A stretch of DNA of 64,000 nt from Salegentibacter sp. (GTDB lineage: Bacteria; Bacteroidota; Bacteroidia; Flavobacteriales; Flavobacteriaceae), in the NCBI GenBank assembly GCA_024635795.1, contig JAGXIH010000005.1, forward strand, positions 34,483-98,482, read 5' to 3'. Below the pieces are notes generated by a model. It did no database searches and had not been told where the DNA came from. It saw only the letters and a program-made list of their open reading frames with translations. Each line of letters opens with the position of its first letter. Position 1 is the stretch's first letter. Positions 46,938-55,839 of the stretch are shown here, one piece after another. Position numbers and translations under genes: made by a program.

Positions 46938-47146
46938 TACTGCTTATCTTCTTTGTTTTCGTTATCTTCTTTATGGTCATCTTTAGTAACTACCCAGAAA
47001 TTCGTTGCTCTAAAGAGTCCGAACATAATAATAACCAGGCCGGTTATCTTGATATATTGGCTAGCATTTTCAACGGCTATGGCATAAAGCAGCAATCCGC
47101 CTCCCAGGACAATAAGAATCGTATTTATTAACTGTGTATTCTTCAT
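46937..47146 (-). CDS. Small two-helix membrane protein, unknown
   Basis: 69 residues: helices about 6-24 and 31-50, then a charged tail DDHKEDNENKEDKQ. Translationally coupled to the Smr gene. A minus-strand TAnnTTTG element lies 68 nt upstream. Confidence 0.75.
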   Translation of the reverse strand: MKNTQLINTILIVLGGGLLLYAIAVENASQYIKITGLVIIMFGLFRATNFWVVTKDDHKEDNENKEDKQ

Positions 47147-47213
47147 TTCAGATCAATTTTACCAGAAACCCCTTATTCTAAATTCAATATTTTCAGGGGA
47201 ACTTGTAGAGTTA

Positions 47214-47221
47214 CAAAGTTA
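47214..47221 (-). promoter_or_regulatory. TAnnTTTG (-7) promoter element
   Basis: TAACTTTG on the minus strand, predicting a leader of about 60 nt for the two-gene minus-strand unit. Confidence 0.4.
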
Positions 47222-47229
47222 AAGTAATT

Positions 47230-48972
47230 ATGAGGCTTTTATACTTCTTGTTCTTGTTTTTCTGTTTTCATCCGGTTTCAGCCCAGTTAAGTGTTTCACC
47301 TTCCAAGGCGGGAAGCAGTTTTCTGTATGCAAAAAACCTGGTCTTATATGTAGACGGGGGAATCCACCTCGAAAAAAATCCTGATCCCACTACCGAAGCC
47401 AGCATTTACCTAAGACAGGAGGCACAACTCATCCAGGGTGATAAAAGCAATAATTTAAATTCAGGTAATGGTCTGCTCTCTGTTTTCCAGGAAGGCCGGG
47501 CCAATGCCTTCAACTACAATTACTGGGGTTTACCGGTTTCAGATAATTCGGGGGCTGCAAAAACTGCCGACAGGATTATTTATGAACCTATGAGCAAGAC
47601 CGAAAGCAGGCCGGCTCAGCTTTCTTCAGCATTAGACGGGAAAGCAAATCCGCTAACGATCTCCCGCAGATGGCTCTATAAATTTGAGGGAGGTACTTAT
47701 GCTGACTGGGAATATATAGGTGATGATTTTTATCTTGATCCGGGACTGGGTTTCACGATGAAAGGTGTAAATGGCACCAATCTTACCACTGTAGAAGGGA
47801 TCTCAAATAATCCGGGAAATCGGCAGCGTTACGACTTTCGCGGATTGCCAAATGATGGAAATATTAATATGAATATTCAGAAAGACCAGGTTTTGCTGGT
47901 GGGGAACCCATATCCTTCAGCTTTAAATCTCAAAGATTTTCTTATTCAGAATATAGCGACCACGGGAATAGCCTATTTCTGGGATCATTCAGACCATACT
48001 TTCTCACATTATCTGAAAGATTATGAAGGTGGCTATGGTGCATATTCCCCCGGAGCAAGTGCCTATGTTCCGGCGGTCTTTCAGTATTATGATGAATCGG
48101 CAGAACCAACAGGAAATACAGGAGAAACAGGACAAATTTATGGCCGGGAATTCAGCCCTATCGCACAGGGCTTTATGATCATGGGAAAAACAAACGGACA
48201 GGTTAGTTTTAAGAATTCTCAACGGGTTTTTAAAAGGGAAAACAGCACAAGCTCAAGCTTCAGGACACAACAGGAGGTTATTCCCAGGTTAAGACTAAAT
48301 ATTGCTTTTGATGATCTTTATGTAAGACAATTGCTTCTGGCTTTTAGGGATGATGCCAGCCCGGGAGTAGACCACGCGATGGATGCCAGGGCTTTTGGCG
48401 CCCTAATTACCGATGCGGCCTGGATAATAGACCGGGAACCCTACCTGATAAACGTTTTACCTTTCGACAAAGAAGAAAAGATTCCGCTCCTTATCTCGGC
48501 AAAAGAAAATACAGTCTTAAAAATAAGCATTGAAATCCCGGAAAATTTCTCTCCTGAAGCGATTGTACTTTTTGATGCTGAATCAGAACATTCCCATAAT
48601 CTCTACAAATCTGATTTTGAGATTGAATTGCCCGCCGGAAATTATGAAAACAGGTTTTATTTAGGCTTCAGAGAAGAAATTCCGGAAGCACCGGAACTTT
48701 CCGAAGAAGATGAAGATTACTTTAGAGTTCCCGGAACTGCCGATATTATTTACAATAAAAGCTTAAGACAGGTAGAAGTGATAGCCGGGGAAATGTTGGC
48801 GGAAATTCAGGTATTCGATCTCACGGGAGGAATGATTTTTAACAAAAAGATTTACGAGAACAAACAATATGATTATTTTTATACAGGAAACCTGCGGGAA
48901 GCAGTGTATATCGTTAAGGTTAAAACCCGGGATAATCGTATTACAAACAAGAAAATACTGCTAAAAAAATAA
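47230..48972 (+). CDS. Secreted protein with type IX secretion C-terminal signal
   Basis: 580 residues. Signal peptide MRLLYFLFLFFCFHPVSAQ, a long beta-rich passenger without recognised catalytic motif, an acidic hinge (EAPELSEEDEDYFRVPGTADI, about 490) and a C-terminal sorting domain with VEVIAGEMLAEIQVFDLTGGMIF ... REAVYIVKVKTRDNRITNKKILLKK. The last 80 residues match T9SS sorting domains, probably the type C variant, so the protein should be exported across the outer membrane and anchored. Role unknown. Confidence 0.85.
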   Translation: MRLLYFLFLFFCFHPVSAQLSVSPSKAGSSFLYAKNLVLYVDGGIHLEKNPDPTTEASIYLRQEAQLIQGDKSNNLNSGNGLLSVFQEGRANAFNYNYWGLPVSDNSGAAKTADRIIYEPMSKTESRPAQLSSALDGKANPLTISRRWLYKFEGGTYADWEYIGDDFYLDPGLGFTMKGVNGTNLTTVEGISNNPGNRQRYDFRGLPNDGNINMNIQKDQVLLVGNPYPSALNLKDFLIQNIATTGIAYFWDHSDHTFSHYLKDYEGGYGAYSPGASAYVPAVFQYYDESAEPTGNTGETGQIYGREFSPIAQGFMIMGKTNGQVSFKNSQRVFKRENSTSSSFRTQQEVIPRLRLNIAFDDLYVRQLLLAFRDDASPGVDHAMDARAFGALITDAAWIIDREPYLINVLPFDKEEKIPLLISAKENTVLKISIEIPENFSPEAIVLFDAESEHSHNLYKSDFEIELPAGNYENRFYLGFREEIPEAPELSEEDEDYFRVPGTADIIYNKSLRQVEVIAGEMLAEIQVFDLTGGMIFNKKIYENKQYDYFYTGNLREAVYIVKVKTRDNRITNKKILLKK

Positions 48973-48975
48973 CCG

Positions 48976-49269
48976 ATGGAAGAATTTATGTTGCCGTGTA
49001 TGAACAAAAGCCTTTTAGGGATGGAATGCTTTGGCTGCGGGGGGCAACGTGCGGTAATTCTTTTCTTCCAGGGGAATTTCACCGAAGCTTTTTATATGTA
49101 CCCGGCTATCTATCCCATAATGCTGTTGCTTGGCTTTTTGGTATTTAATCTCTTTTTTAGGTTCAGGAGGGATTTCCAGGTAAAAATAGGCCTGATTATT
49201 TTTGCCGGGATAGTTATGGCAGTAAATTATGGCTATAAAATGTATGAATTCATTCAACTAACCAATTAA
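48976..49269 (+). CDS. DUF2752 family membrane protein
   Basis: 97 residues with two helices. The hallmark is MLPCMNKSLLGMECFGCGGQRA (family C-x-G-C-G-G-Q-R-A). 3 nt after the T9SS gene and 9 nt before the CCC-motif gene. Function unknown. Confidence 0.87.
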   Translation: MEEFMLPCMNKSLLGMECFGCGGQRAVILFFQGNFTEAFYMYPAIYPIMLLLGFLVFNLFFRFRRDFQVKIGLIIFAGIVMAVNYGYKMYEFIQLTN

Positions 49270-49278
49270 TACTTTTTT

Positions 49279-49605
49279 ATGGAACGCACACAATTACCCA
49301 ATTCCACGCTCATTTTAATTTTCGGAATCCTGTCTATCATCGGTTGTTGCTGTTACGGGATCTTAGGAGTCATCTTCGGAATAATCGCCCTGGTAATGGC
49401 CAATCGCGCCACCGAAATCTACAATGCTAATCCTGAATTGTATACCGGGTTTGAGAATGTAAAAACAGGAAGGATCCTGGCTATAATAGGACTCGTATTA
49501 AGCGGACTTAATCTTATCGCCTCCATTGTGATGCTATTTGTTTATGGCGGAATAGAAGGATACCAACAAGCCATGGAAGAAATTTTAAGATCGGTGCAGC
49601 AGTAA
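49279..49605 (+). CDS. CCC-motif membrane protein (DUF4190-like)
   Basis: 108 residues. Two helices, the first with SIIGCCCYGILGVIFGIIALVMA, which gives the NCBI name, and a second GRILAIIGLVLSGLNLIASIVMLFVYGG. Commonly found next to DUF2752 genes in flavobacteria, as here. Confidence 0.85.
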   Translation: MERTQLPNSTLILIFGILSIIGCCCYGILGVIFGIIALVMANRATEIYNANPELYTGFENVKTGRILAIIGLVLSGLNLIASIVMLFVYGGIEGYQQAMEEILRSVQQ

Positions 49606-49639
49606 AAGATCGGAGTTTACATAACTGTTATATAGGTTT

Positions 49640-49672
49640 TCCATAGGGTATCCATAGAGTATCTATAGGCTA
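49640..49672 (+). repeat. Degenerate 11-bp tandem repeat
   Basis: Three units: TCCATAGGGTA, TCCATAGAGTA, TCTATAGGCTA. Intergenic. Confidence 0.6.
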
Positions 49673-49735
49673 AGTATGGAGTATCTACGACATACAAGGG
49701 TGTTTACCAGTTTTAATATATTATACAACTCTTTT

Positions 49736-49765
49736 ATTGCTCACTCTAATATTGCTCACTCTAAT
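49736..49765 (+). repeat. 15-bp tandem duplication
   Basis: ATTGCTCACTCTAAT twice in immediate succession. Confidence 0.85.
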
Positions 49766-49767
49766 GA

Positions 49768-49871
49768 GACCCTGAATCATCCACTGATTTGAAAACTCAC
49801 CCGAATGAGATCCTGAATCAAGTTCAGGATGACGATGCTCTGAGGAGACCCTAATCACGTTAAGGGTGACG
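49768..49871. repeat. Degenerate palindromic intergenic repeats (GAccCTGAATCAaGTTCAGGgTGACG type)
   Basis: Best copy: ATCCTGAA-TCA-AGTTCAGGAT around 49810-49830. Partial copies GAGACCCTGAATCA (49766-49779) and GAGACCCTAATCACGTTAAGGGTGACG (49844-49870) flank it. Confidence 0.65.
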
Positions 49872-49916
49872 GCATTCTTACATGCGGCCATGAACCTAAT
49901 TCAGAGTGGCGAGCAA

Positions 49917-49948
49917 TAAAAAGCCCGCCTAAACAGGCGGGCTTTTCA
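49917..49948 (-). terminator. Terminator of rocD
   Basis: AAAAGCCCGCCT-AAAC-AGGCGGGCTTTT; on the minus strand followed by a T-rich stretch. Confidence 0.88.
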
Positions 49949-49968
49949 GTATAAAAACAATTCAGAAT

Positions 49969-51213
49969 TTATTTCTCGAATTCCTTTAGGGTTTTAGTAA
50001 TAATATCAACACAATCCCTTAGTTGTTCTTCGTTCATCACCAAAGGTGGCGCAAAACGGATGATGTTTCCGTGGGTTGGTTTTGCCAGGAGCCCGTTTTC
50101 CTTGAGGGCCATACAAATATTCCAAGCGGTATCCCCTTCAGGAGAATCGTTGATAACAATGGCGTTTAACAGACCTTTTCCGCGAACCAGGTCCACAATT
50201 TTTGAGTCCCTGATGTAATCATTAAGCAATCTCCGGAAGAGTCCGCCCATTTTTTCGGCATTTTCTTCAAGATTTTCGTCTCTTATTACCTCAAGGGCTG
50301 CAGTAGCTACCGCGCCGGCCAATGGGTTACCACCAAAGGTTGAGCCATGTTGCCCGGGTTTGATCACTTCCATCACGGTATCGTCAGCCAAAACTGCAGA
50401 AACAGGATATACTCCTCCAGATATGGCTTTTCCAAGAATAAGAATATCAGGTTTTACATCTTCATGATCTACCGCCAGTAATCTTCCGGTACGGGCGATC
50501 CCTGTTTGTACCTCATCAGCGATGAACAGTACATTGTGTTTTTCACAAATCTCCTTAGCGCGTTTCAGGTAACCTTCAGAAGGCACAAAAACTCCGGCCT
50601 CACCCTGAATAGGCTCAACCATAAATCCGGCGATATTTTTATTGCTCTTAAGCGTTTCTTCCAGGGCTTCCAAGTTATCGTAAGGAATCTTCAAAAATCC
50701 GGGAGTATAAGGCCCAAAGTTTTTCCTGGCTCCTTCATCATTGGAAAAAGAGATAATGGTAGTTGTTCTTCCGTGGAAATTATTCTCGCAAACCACGATC
50801 TGAGCCTGGGTTTCCTCTACACCTTTTTTCTCATAAGCCCATTTCCTGGCTATCTTGATAGCGGTTTCAACCGCTTCTGCGCCTGTATTCATTGGCAGAA
50901 GCTTGTCGAAATTAAAATATTCCGAAGCAAATTTCTCGTAAGGCCCCAGCACATCGTTATGAAACGCGCGGGAAGTAAGCGTAAGTTTAGCAGCCTGATT
51001 GCAAAGCGCCTCAACTATTTTTGGGTGACAATGCCCCTGGTTTACCGCAGAGTAAGCTGAGAGAAAATCGTAGTATTTATTTCCTTCAACATCCCATACA
51101 TGCACACCTTCGCCACGGGTTAAGACCACTGGTAGTGGGTGATAATTATGTGCTCCGTACTTGTCTTCTAGTTTAATAGCTTCTTCTGAAGATGAAATTT
51201 TGGTTAATGGCAT
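49969..51213 (-). CDS. rocD: Ornithine--oxo-acid transaminase
   Basis: Class III PLP aminotransferase converting ornithine to glutamate semialdehyde in arginine/ornithine breakdown. 414 residues from the [34 protein letters not shown]; the longer form begins with TTG and is implausible. [33 protein letters not shown] (about 105), [26 protein letters not shown] (about 225) and Schiff-base lysine in [17 protein letters not shown] (about 257) all present. Monocistronic. Confidence 0.94.
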   Translation of the reverse strand: MPLTKISSSEEAIKLEDKYGAHNYHPLPVVLTRGEGVHVWDVEGNKYYDFLSAYSAVNQGHCHPKIVEALCNQAAKLTLTSRAFHNDVLGPYEKFASEYFNFDKLLPMNTGAEAVETAIKIARKWAYEKKGVEETQAQIVVCENNFHGRTTTIISFSNDEGARKNFGPYTPGFLKIPYDNLEALEETLKSNKNIAGFMVEPIQGEAGVFVPSEGYLKRAKEICEKHNVLFIADEVQTGIARTGRLLAVDHEDVKPDILILGKAISGGVYPVSAVLADDTVMEVIKPGQHGSTFGGNPLAGAVATAALEVIRDENLEENAEKMGGLFRRLLNDYIRDSKIVDLVRGKGLLNAIVINDSPEGDTAWNICMALKENGLLAKPTHGNIIRFAPPLVMNEEQLRDCVDIITKTLKEFEK

Positions 51214-51367
51214 TTTCAATAATTTTATATTACTTTTTTGCAATTCCTTCTTTAAGCTGAAAGCCTTCAGGTTTGGAGAGAAATCATCCAAAATTTGAAT
51301 TCCTGCAAATTACTAAATGTTTCCTGAATTTTTCAAAGGCCGGGCTAATAAATCTTAGCAATTATCC

Positions 51368-51375
51368 TATTTTTG
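51368..51375 (+). promoter_or_regulatory. TAnnTTTG (-7) promoter element abutting rlmD start
   Basis: TATTTTTG ends 5 nt before the ATG, so the transcript would begin at or next to the start codon. Confidence 0.5.
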
Positions 51376-51379
51376 CGCT

Positions 51380-52810
51380 ATGGCAAGAAGGAATAAAAAC
51401 AAGCTCTTTGAAGCTGTTGAAGTTATAGATGCCGGTGCTAAAGGCAAGAGTATCGCAAAAGCTCCGGACGGAAAAGTGATCTTTATAGACAATGCGGTTC
51501 CTGGCGATGTCGCCGATGTGCAAACCACCAAAAAGCGCCGTGCCTTCTACCAGGGCACCGCGGTTAATTTCCATACTTTATCTGATAAACGCACCGAGCC
51601 GGTATGCCAGCACTTCGGGGTTTGCGGAGGCTGCAAGTGGCAGAATATGGAATATAAGTACCAGCTGGAATACAAGCAGAATGAGGTACTCAATAACCTG
51701 CAACGCATAGGGAAAATAGAATTGCCTGAAGTTACTCCTATCCTGGGAAGCAAAGAGATCTACTTCTACCGTAATAAAATGGAGTTTTCCTTTAGTGACA
51801 GTAGATGGCTCACCATAGAAGAGATCCAGAGCGGCAAGGACATCCAGGACAAGAACGCTTTGGGCTTTCATATTCCGGGGATGTGGGACAAGATCCTGGA
51901 TATTGAAAAATGTCATTTACAGGAAGACCCCAGCAATGCCATTAGAAATTTCGTAAAGGAATTCGCTACGGAGCACGGACTTCAATTCTTCAACACCCGG
52001 GAACAGAGTGGCCTGTTGCGCACTTTGATGATACGCACCACTTCTACGGGAGAACTTATGGTGCTGATTCAGTTTTTTAAAGAAGACAAGGTTAAACGCC
52101 AATTGCTCCTGGATGCCGTTGCCGAAAAATTTCCGGAGATCACCTCGCTTCAGTATGTGATTAACGGAAAAGGAAATGATACCATCTACGATCAGGAAGT
52201 GGTTTGTTACAAAGGTCGTGACCATATCTTTGAAGAGATGGAAGGCCTTAAATTCAAAATAAACGCTAAATCCTTTTACCAGACCAACTCGGAACAGGCT
52301 TACGAACTTTACAAGGTTACGAGAAACTTTGCCGACCTAACCGGAGATGAACTGGTTTACGATCTTTACACCGGAACAGGTACTATCGCCCAGTTTGTGG
52401 CTAAAAATGCTAAAAAAGTAATTGGAGTTGAAGCAGTTCCGGAAGCTATTACAGATGCCAAAGAAAATGCTGACCGCAACGGAATTACCAACACAGAGTT
52501 CTACGTTGGGGATATGAAGAAGGTCTTTACCGAAAGCTTTATCAATGAACACGGCCACCCAGACGTTATCATTACCGATCCGCCGCGGGACGGGATGCAT
52601 AAGGATGTAGTAGCCCAAATAATTGGTATCTTGCCAAAGCGAATTGTTTATGTTAGTTGTAATTCGGCTACACAAGCGAGGGATCTGGCAATGCTGGACG
52701 AACATTACAGGGTGACGAAAGTTCAACCCGTAGATATGTTTCCGCAAACACACCACGTGGAAAATGTGGTGTGTTTAGAAAGCCGGCCGGGAAGCTCCCG
52801 GAAGCAATAA
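51380..52810 (+). CDS. rlmD: 23S rRNA (uracil-C5)-methyltransferase, RlmD/RumA-type
   Basis: SAM-dependent enzyme methylating a uracil of 23S rRNA. 476 residues: N-terminal TRAM domain (about 10-65), [4Fe-4S] cysteines C76, C82, C85 in CQHFGVCGGC plus a Cys in LDIEKCHLQ (about 180), SAM-binding VYDLYTGTGTIAQFVA, catalytic-region DPPRDGMHKDVV and the nucleophile in VYVSCNSATQARDLAML. The last codons and the stop lie inside the first unit of a 99-bp tandem repeat, which appears to supply the tail RPGSSRKQ. Confidence 0.94.
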   Translation: MARRNKNKLFEAVEVIDAGAKGKSIAKAPDGKVIFIDNAVPGDVADVQTTKKRRAFYQGTAVNFHTLSDKRTEPVCQHFGVCGGCKWQNMEYKYQLEYKQNEVLNNLQRIGKIELPEVTPILGSKEIYFYRNKMEFSFSDSRWLTIEEIQSGKDIQDKNALGFHIPGMWDKILDIEKCHLQEDPSNAIRNFVKEFATEHGLQFFNTREQSGLLRTLMIRTTSTGELMVLIQFFKEDKVKRQLLLDAVAEKFPEITSLQYVINGKGNDTIYDQEVVCYKGRDHIFEEMEGLKFKINAKSFYQTNSEQAYELYKVTRNFADLTGDELVYDLYTGTGTIAQFVAKNAKKVIGVEAVPEAITDAKENADRNGITNTEFYVGDMKKVFTESFINEHGHPDVIITDPPRDGMHKDVVAQIIGILPKRIVYVSCNSATQARDLAMLDEHYRVTKVQPVDMFPQTHHVENVVCLESRPGSSRKQ

Positions 52811-53097
52811 GGGGTAAAGTTTAGGCTAATATTTAAAAGCCTGTGTCAAATTCCCGGGTTTGGGTTAATATGTGAATGGCTGAAGCCGGGAAGCTCCCGG
52901 AGGCAATAAGGGATGAAGTTTAGGCTAATATTTAACAGCCTGTGTCTAATTTCCGGGTTTGGGTTAACATGGGAATGGCTGAAGCCGGGAAGCTCCCGGT
53001 AGCATAAATGAGGGAAGCTCAGGCTAATAATTAAAATCTGTAGCAAATTCCCGGGTTCGGGTTAATATGTGAATAGAAGAATCCGGCACGCTGCCGG
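52786..53097. repeat. 99-bp tandem repeat array, about 3.2 copies
   Basis: Units begin at 52786, 52885, 52984 and a partial, diverged one at 53082 (periods 99, 99, 98). Each begins with the hairpin CCGGGA-AGC-TCCCGG (last: CCGGCA-CGC-TGCCGG) and carries AGGCTAATA and ATTCCCGGGTTTGGGTTAA. The first unit overlaps the end of rlmD; the array ends just before the DUF6452 gene. Confidence 0.9.
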
Positions 53098-53145
53098 AAG
53101 AAAAAACAGATAAACCTCAACCTAATAAGGTTAATATATGTTTAA

Positions 53146-53676
53146 ATGAAAAAGGTCTTTTTAAAAATCATTCTTGTTAGCTTCGGAATCTTTTTATTTT
53201 CCGGGTGCCAGCGTGATGATCTTTGTCCTGCCAGCACTGATACCACTCCCCTGCTTATCATTAAATTCTTTGATATCGAGGAACCGGAAGAAACCAGGTC
53301 TCCTACTAATTTACGCGTTTGGGACCAGGAAAGAGATACTATTCTTCTCAACAGGGTAAATGTTGATAGTATTGCCATTCCGCTGAAAACCTTTGAAGAT
53401 AACACCGAATATGCATTTACCATAAATGCCCGGGAGATCGATGAAGACGAGGACGAGGAGGATCCAAATATTCTTATCCCAAACACCGATATTTTAAGGT
53501 TCACCTATGGCCGGGAGCAGGTGTATGTAAACCGAGCCTGTTCCTTTAAGGTGATCTATTCCGGGCTTAGGCTGAATATAGATGCCGGCGACGATGAACC
53601 CTGGATTCAAACTTATACTATAGAACAAACCGAAGTTGAAGATGAAACAAACCGTCATATCTCTATTTTCTATTAG
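53146..53676 (+). CDS. DUF6452 family lipoprotein
   Basis: 176 residues. Lipoprotein signal with lipobox LFSGC (Cys about 21), followed by QRDDLCPASTDTTPLLIIKFFD, the conserved DUF6452 start. The body is beta-rich with an acidic loop EIDEDEDEEDP. Always seen with DUF6048 downstream of rlmD in flavobacteria; function unknown. Overlaps the next gene by 35 nt. Confidence 0.88.
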   Translation: MKKVFLKIILVSFGIFLFSGCQRDDLCPASTDTTPLLIIKFFDIEEPEETRSPTNLRVWDQERDTILLNRVNVDSIAIPLKTFEDNTEYAFTINAREIDEDEDEEDPNILIPNTDILRFTYGREQVYVNRACSFKVIYSGLRLNIDAGDDEPWIQTYTIEQTEVEDETNRHISIFY

Positions 53677-54346
53677 CCTGATTTTCCTACTGTCAACAGG
53701 TTGTTTGTTCGCTCAGGAAACAACAGCTCTTGATACTATAGACCAGCGGGTGAAATACGGCATTCGGGTAGGAACCGATATAAGTAAACTGGCACGTAGT
53801 TTTTTCCAGGATGATTATGATGGTTTTGAGATCATGGGCGATTACCGGGTGTATGATAATTTCTATGCTGCCGCCGAAATTGGTACGGAAAGCCTTCCTT
53901 TTTCAGAAGATAATATCAGGGTGGTTTCCATCGGGCAATATGCCAAAGTTGGTGTAGATTACAACGCCTATGAAAACTGGACGGGGATGGAGAATATGAT
54001 CTTTGCCGGCTTGCGGTATGGATTTTCTACTTTCACCCAGGAGCTCCACGAATACACTATTTACAACACTTCCCAGTTTTTCGGACCCGATGTGCGGGAT
54101 GAAATGATAGAAAACAGCGGCCTTAACGCCAGCTGGATAGAACTGATTGGAGGCTTGAAGGTAGAGATCCTGAATAATCTTTATCTCTCGGCTAATGTTC
54201 AGATAAAACGCAGACTATTTCAGAAGACGCCAAATAACTTCGATAACCTCACTATTCCGGGGTTTAACCGCACTTATGACGACAGCAACTTTGGGGTGGG
54301 TTATGGTTATGGCATTTCTTATCTCATTCCCATTTATAAGAAATAG
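53642..54346 (+). CDS. DUF6048 family outer-membrane-like protein
   Basis: 234 residues from the ATG MKQTVISLFSISLIFLL (signal peptide to about 25, with GCLFAQE). Contains KYGIRVGTDISKLARSFFQDDYDGFEIMGDYRVYDNFYAAAEIGTE, repeating amphipathic strands and a C-terminal GYGYGISYLIPIYKK typical of a barrel end. Partner of the DUF6452 lipoprotein by conserved adjacency and overlap. Confidence 0.87.
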   Translation: MKQTVISLFSISLIFLLSTGCLFAQETTALDTIDQRVKYGIRVGTDISKLARSFFQDDYDGFEIMGDYRVYDNFYAAAEIGTESLPFSEDNIRVVSIGQYAKVGVDYNAYENWTGMENMIFAGLRYGFSTFTQELHEYTIYNTSQFFGPDVRDEMIENSGLNASWIELIGGLKVEILNNLYLSANVQIKRRLFQKTPNNFDNLTIPGFNRTYDDSNFGVGYGYGISYLIPIYKK

Positions 54347-54376
54347 TCGGTAGTCTTTTGTCTGTAGACGGTTTTC

Positions 54377-54446
54377 GGTTTTGGGTTCTCGGTTGTGGGT
54401 TCTCGGTTGTGGGTTTTCGGTTGTGGGTTGTCGGTTGTGGGTTTTC
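54377..54446 (+). repeat. 14-bp G/T-rich tandem repeat, five units
   Basis: Consensus GGTTGTGGGTTYTC, five contiguous units, then another 40 nt of TTGTTTG-type G/T repeats. No A at all on this strand in the array; G-tracts recur every 14 nt. Lies in the 273-nt spacer after DUF6048; no other feature seen there. Confidence 0.85.
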
Positions 54447-54619
54447 GGTCGTTTATTGTTTGTGGTTTGTTGTTTGTTGTTTGTGGTGAGTTTTGACGAA
54501 ATTAAACAGAAAGCGGTGCTTCAACCATATGGAAATAGGAAGAGATAAATTTTAAATAGTGTAGACCAATTCCCAAAAAAGAGAATTGACACAGCATCTA
54601 TACAAGGTTCTAAAAAAGT

Positions 54620-55774
54620 CTATTCTATCCGTTTCCGTTTCTTAGTGCCGGGGTAGATCTGGTATTTAAGGAGTTTAGATTCCAGGGCGCCGTTGTAGAG
54701 CTTTATTTTTCTTGAGGGTCGCAGGCCAACGTGTTTTATGGCTTCCAGGTTGGAGGTGATAAACCAGGCATCGGTATCGGTATAGCCTTGTTTGAGGGTA
54801 TCTCCTATAGCTTTGTAGAAAACCGGCATATCTATATCCAGTCTTTCGCCGTAAGGCGGATTAAATACCATATGAAGATGCCGCTCCCCTTCCTTTTCAG
54901 ACTCGAAAAAATCCTGTCTTTCCACTTTTATGAATTCTGAAAGATTGGCGTTTTCAATATTATCTATAGCCTTATGCACTGCGGAAGGTGCCTTATCATA
55001 ACCTTTTATGCTGAAGTGAAATTCCCTCACCTTTTTTAGCACCGAATCCTCTATTTGTTCAAACAGGGACTCATCCCAGTCTTTCCATTTCTCGAAGGCA
55101 AATTCCTTTCTATTCAGGTTTGGCGGAATATTACAGGCGATCATTGCCGCTTCGATGAGAATGGTTCCGCTTCCGCACATAGGATCCAGGAAATCACTTT
55201 GCCCATCCCAGCCTGAATGCAACAACATTCCGGCGGCAAGCACTTCATTGATAGGAGCGATATTAGTGGCAGTCTTGTAGCCACGTTTATGAAGAGATTG
55301 CCCCGAACTATCAAAAGAAACATTACAAAAGTTCTTTTCTATATGCACATTGATGCGCAGCGTAGGGAAATCGAGGTCTACATCGGGACGTTTTCCGAAT
55401 TTATCCCGAAACCTGTCTACAATAGCATCTTTGGTTTTAAGCGAAATATACTGGGAGTGCGTGAAAATTTCAGAGTGAACGGTAGCATCTATGGCCAGGC
55501 TATCGTCTACGCCCATAAATTCTTCCCAGGGCAGCGCATAGATATTTTTATAGAGTTCCTCTTCAGAATTGATCCTGAAGCTGCGATAAGGTTTAAGGAT
55601 CTTAATGGCGGTACGCAGGCAGAGGTTAGCTTTGTACATAAAGCCCAGGTCGCCGTAAAAACTTACGTTTCGGGTTCCTTCTTTAATATCCATCGCGCCA
55701 AGACTCAGCAATTCTTTAGCCAGAATTGGCTCAAAACCATACATGGTCTTGGCTATCATTTTAAAATTATCCAT
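54620..55774 (-). CDS. THUMP-domain class I RNA methyltransferase (RlmL/Trm14-like)
   Basis: 384 residues. N-terminal ferredoxin-like plus THUMP part (about 1-160), then a Rossmann methyltransferase with SAM motif FLDPMCGSGTILIEAAMIACN (about 195) and catalytic NPPYGERL (about 290), the N6-adenine/N2-guanine signature. It probably methylates a guanine in 23S rRNA as RlmL does. Basic end GTKKRKRIE. A -7 promoter element precedes it, sharing a 20-bp divergent region with the ZIP gene. Confidence 0.9.
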   Translation of the reverse strand: MDNFKMIAKTMYGFEPILAKELLSLGAMDIKEGTRNVSFYGDLGFMYKANLCLRTAIKILKPYRSFRINSEEELYKNIYALPWEEFMGVDDSLAIDATVHSEIFTHSQYISLKTKDAIVDRFRDKFGKRPDVDLDFPTLRINVHIEKNFCNVSFDSSGQSLHKRGYKTATNIAPINEVLAAGMLLHSGWDGQSDFLDPMCGSGTILIEAAMIACNIPPNLNRKEFAFEKWKDWDESLFEQIEDSVLKKVREFHFSIKGYDKAPSAVHKAIDNIENANLSEFIKVERQDFFESEKEGERHLHMVFNPPYGERLDIDMPVFYKAIGDTLKQGYTDTDAWFITSNLEAIKHVGLRPSRKIKLYNGALESKLLKYQIYPGTKKRKRIE

Positions 55775-55793
55775 ATCGCTTTTTTAGAGATGG

Positions 55794-55801
55794 CAAAAAT
55801 A
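55794..55801 (-). promoter_or_regulatory. TAnnTTTG (-7) promoter element, RNA methyltransferase
   Basis: TATTTTTG on the minus strand, 20 nt before the start codon; only 3 bp from the opposing promoter element. Confidence 0.5.
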
Positions 55802-55804
55802 CAT

Positions 55805-55812
55805 TAATTTTG
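55805..55812 (+). promoter_or_regulatory. TAnnTTTG (-7) promoter element, ZIP operon
   Basis: TAATTTTG on the plus strand; predicts a leader of about 136 nt before the ZIP gene, within which a 37-codon ORF is found. Confidence 0.45.
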
Positions 55813-55839
55813 GCGGATGTGCCGAAGAACGGGAGTGGA

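Larger units (their letters stand above)
49606..49968. other. Repeat-rich intergenic region (363 nt)
   Basis: Contains the 11-bp tandem, a 15-bp tandem duplication, degenerate CCTGAA palindromes and, at its right end, the rocD terminator. No coding ORF. Confidence 0.8.

Noticed and set aside
52846..53046. Minus-strand ORF with 33-residue repeats
   Set aside because: It stays open only because the 99-bp DNA repeat is a multiple of three; no start signal, and the palindromic DNA explains the pattern.
52786..53097. CRISPR array
   Set aside because: Units are 99 bp without the alternation of identical repeats and unique spacers, and no cas genes are near.
54377..54446. CRISPR or coding repeat
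   Set aside because: Contiguous 14-bp units without spacers; no reading frame of interest.
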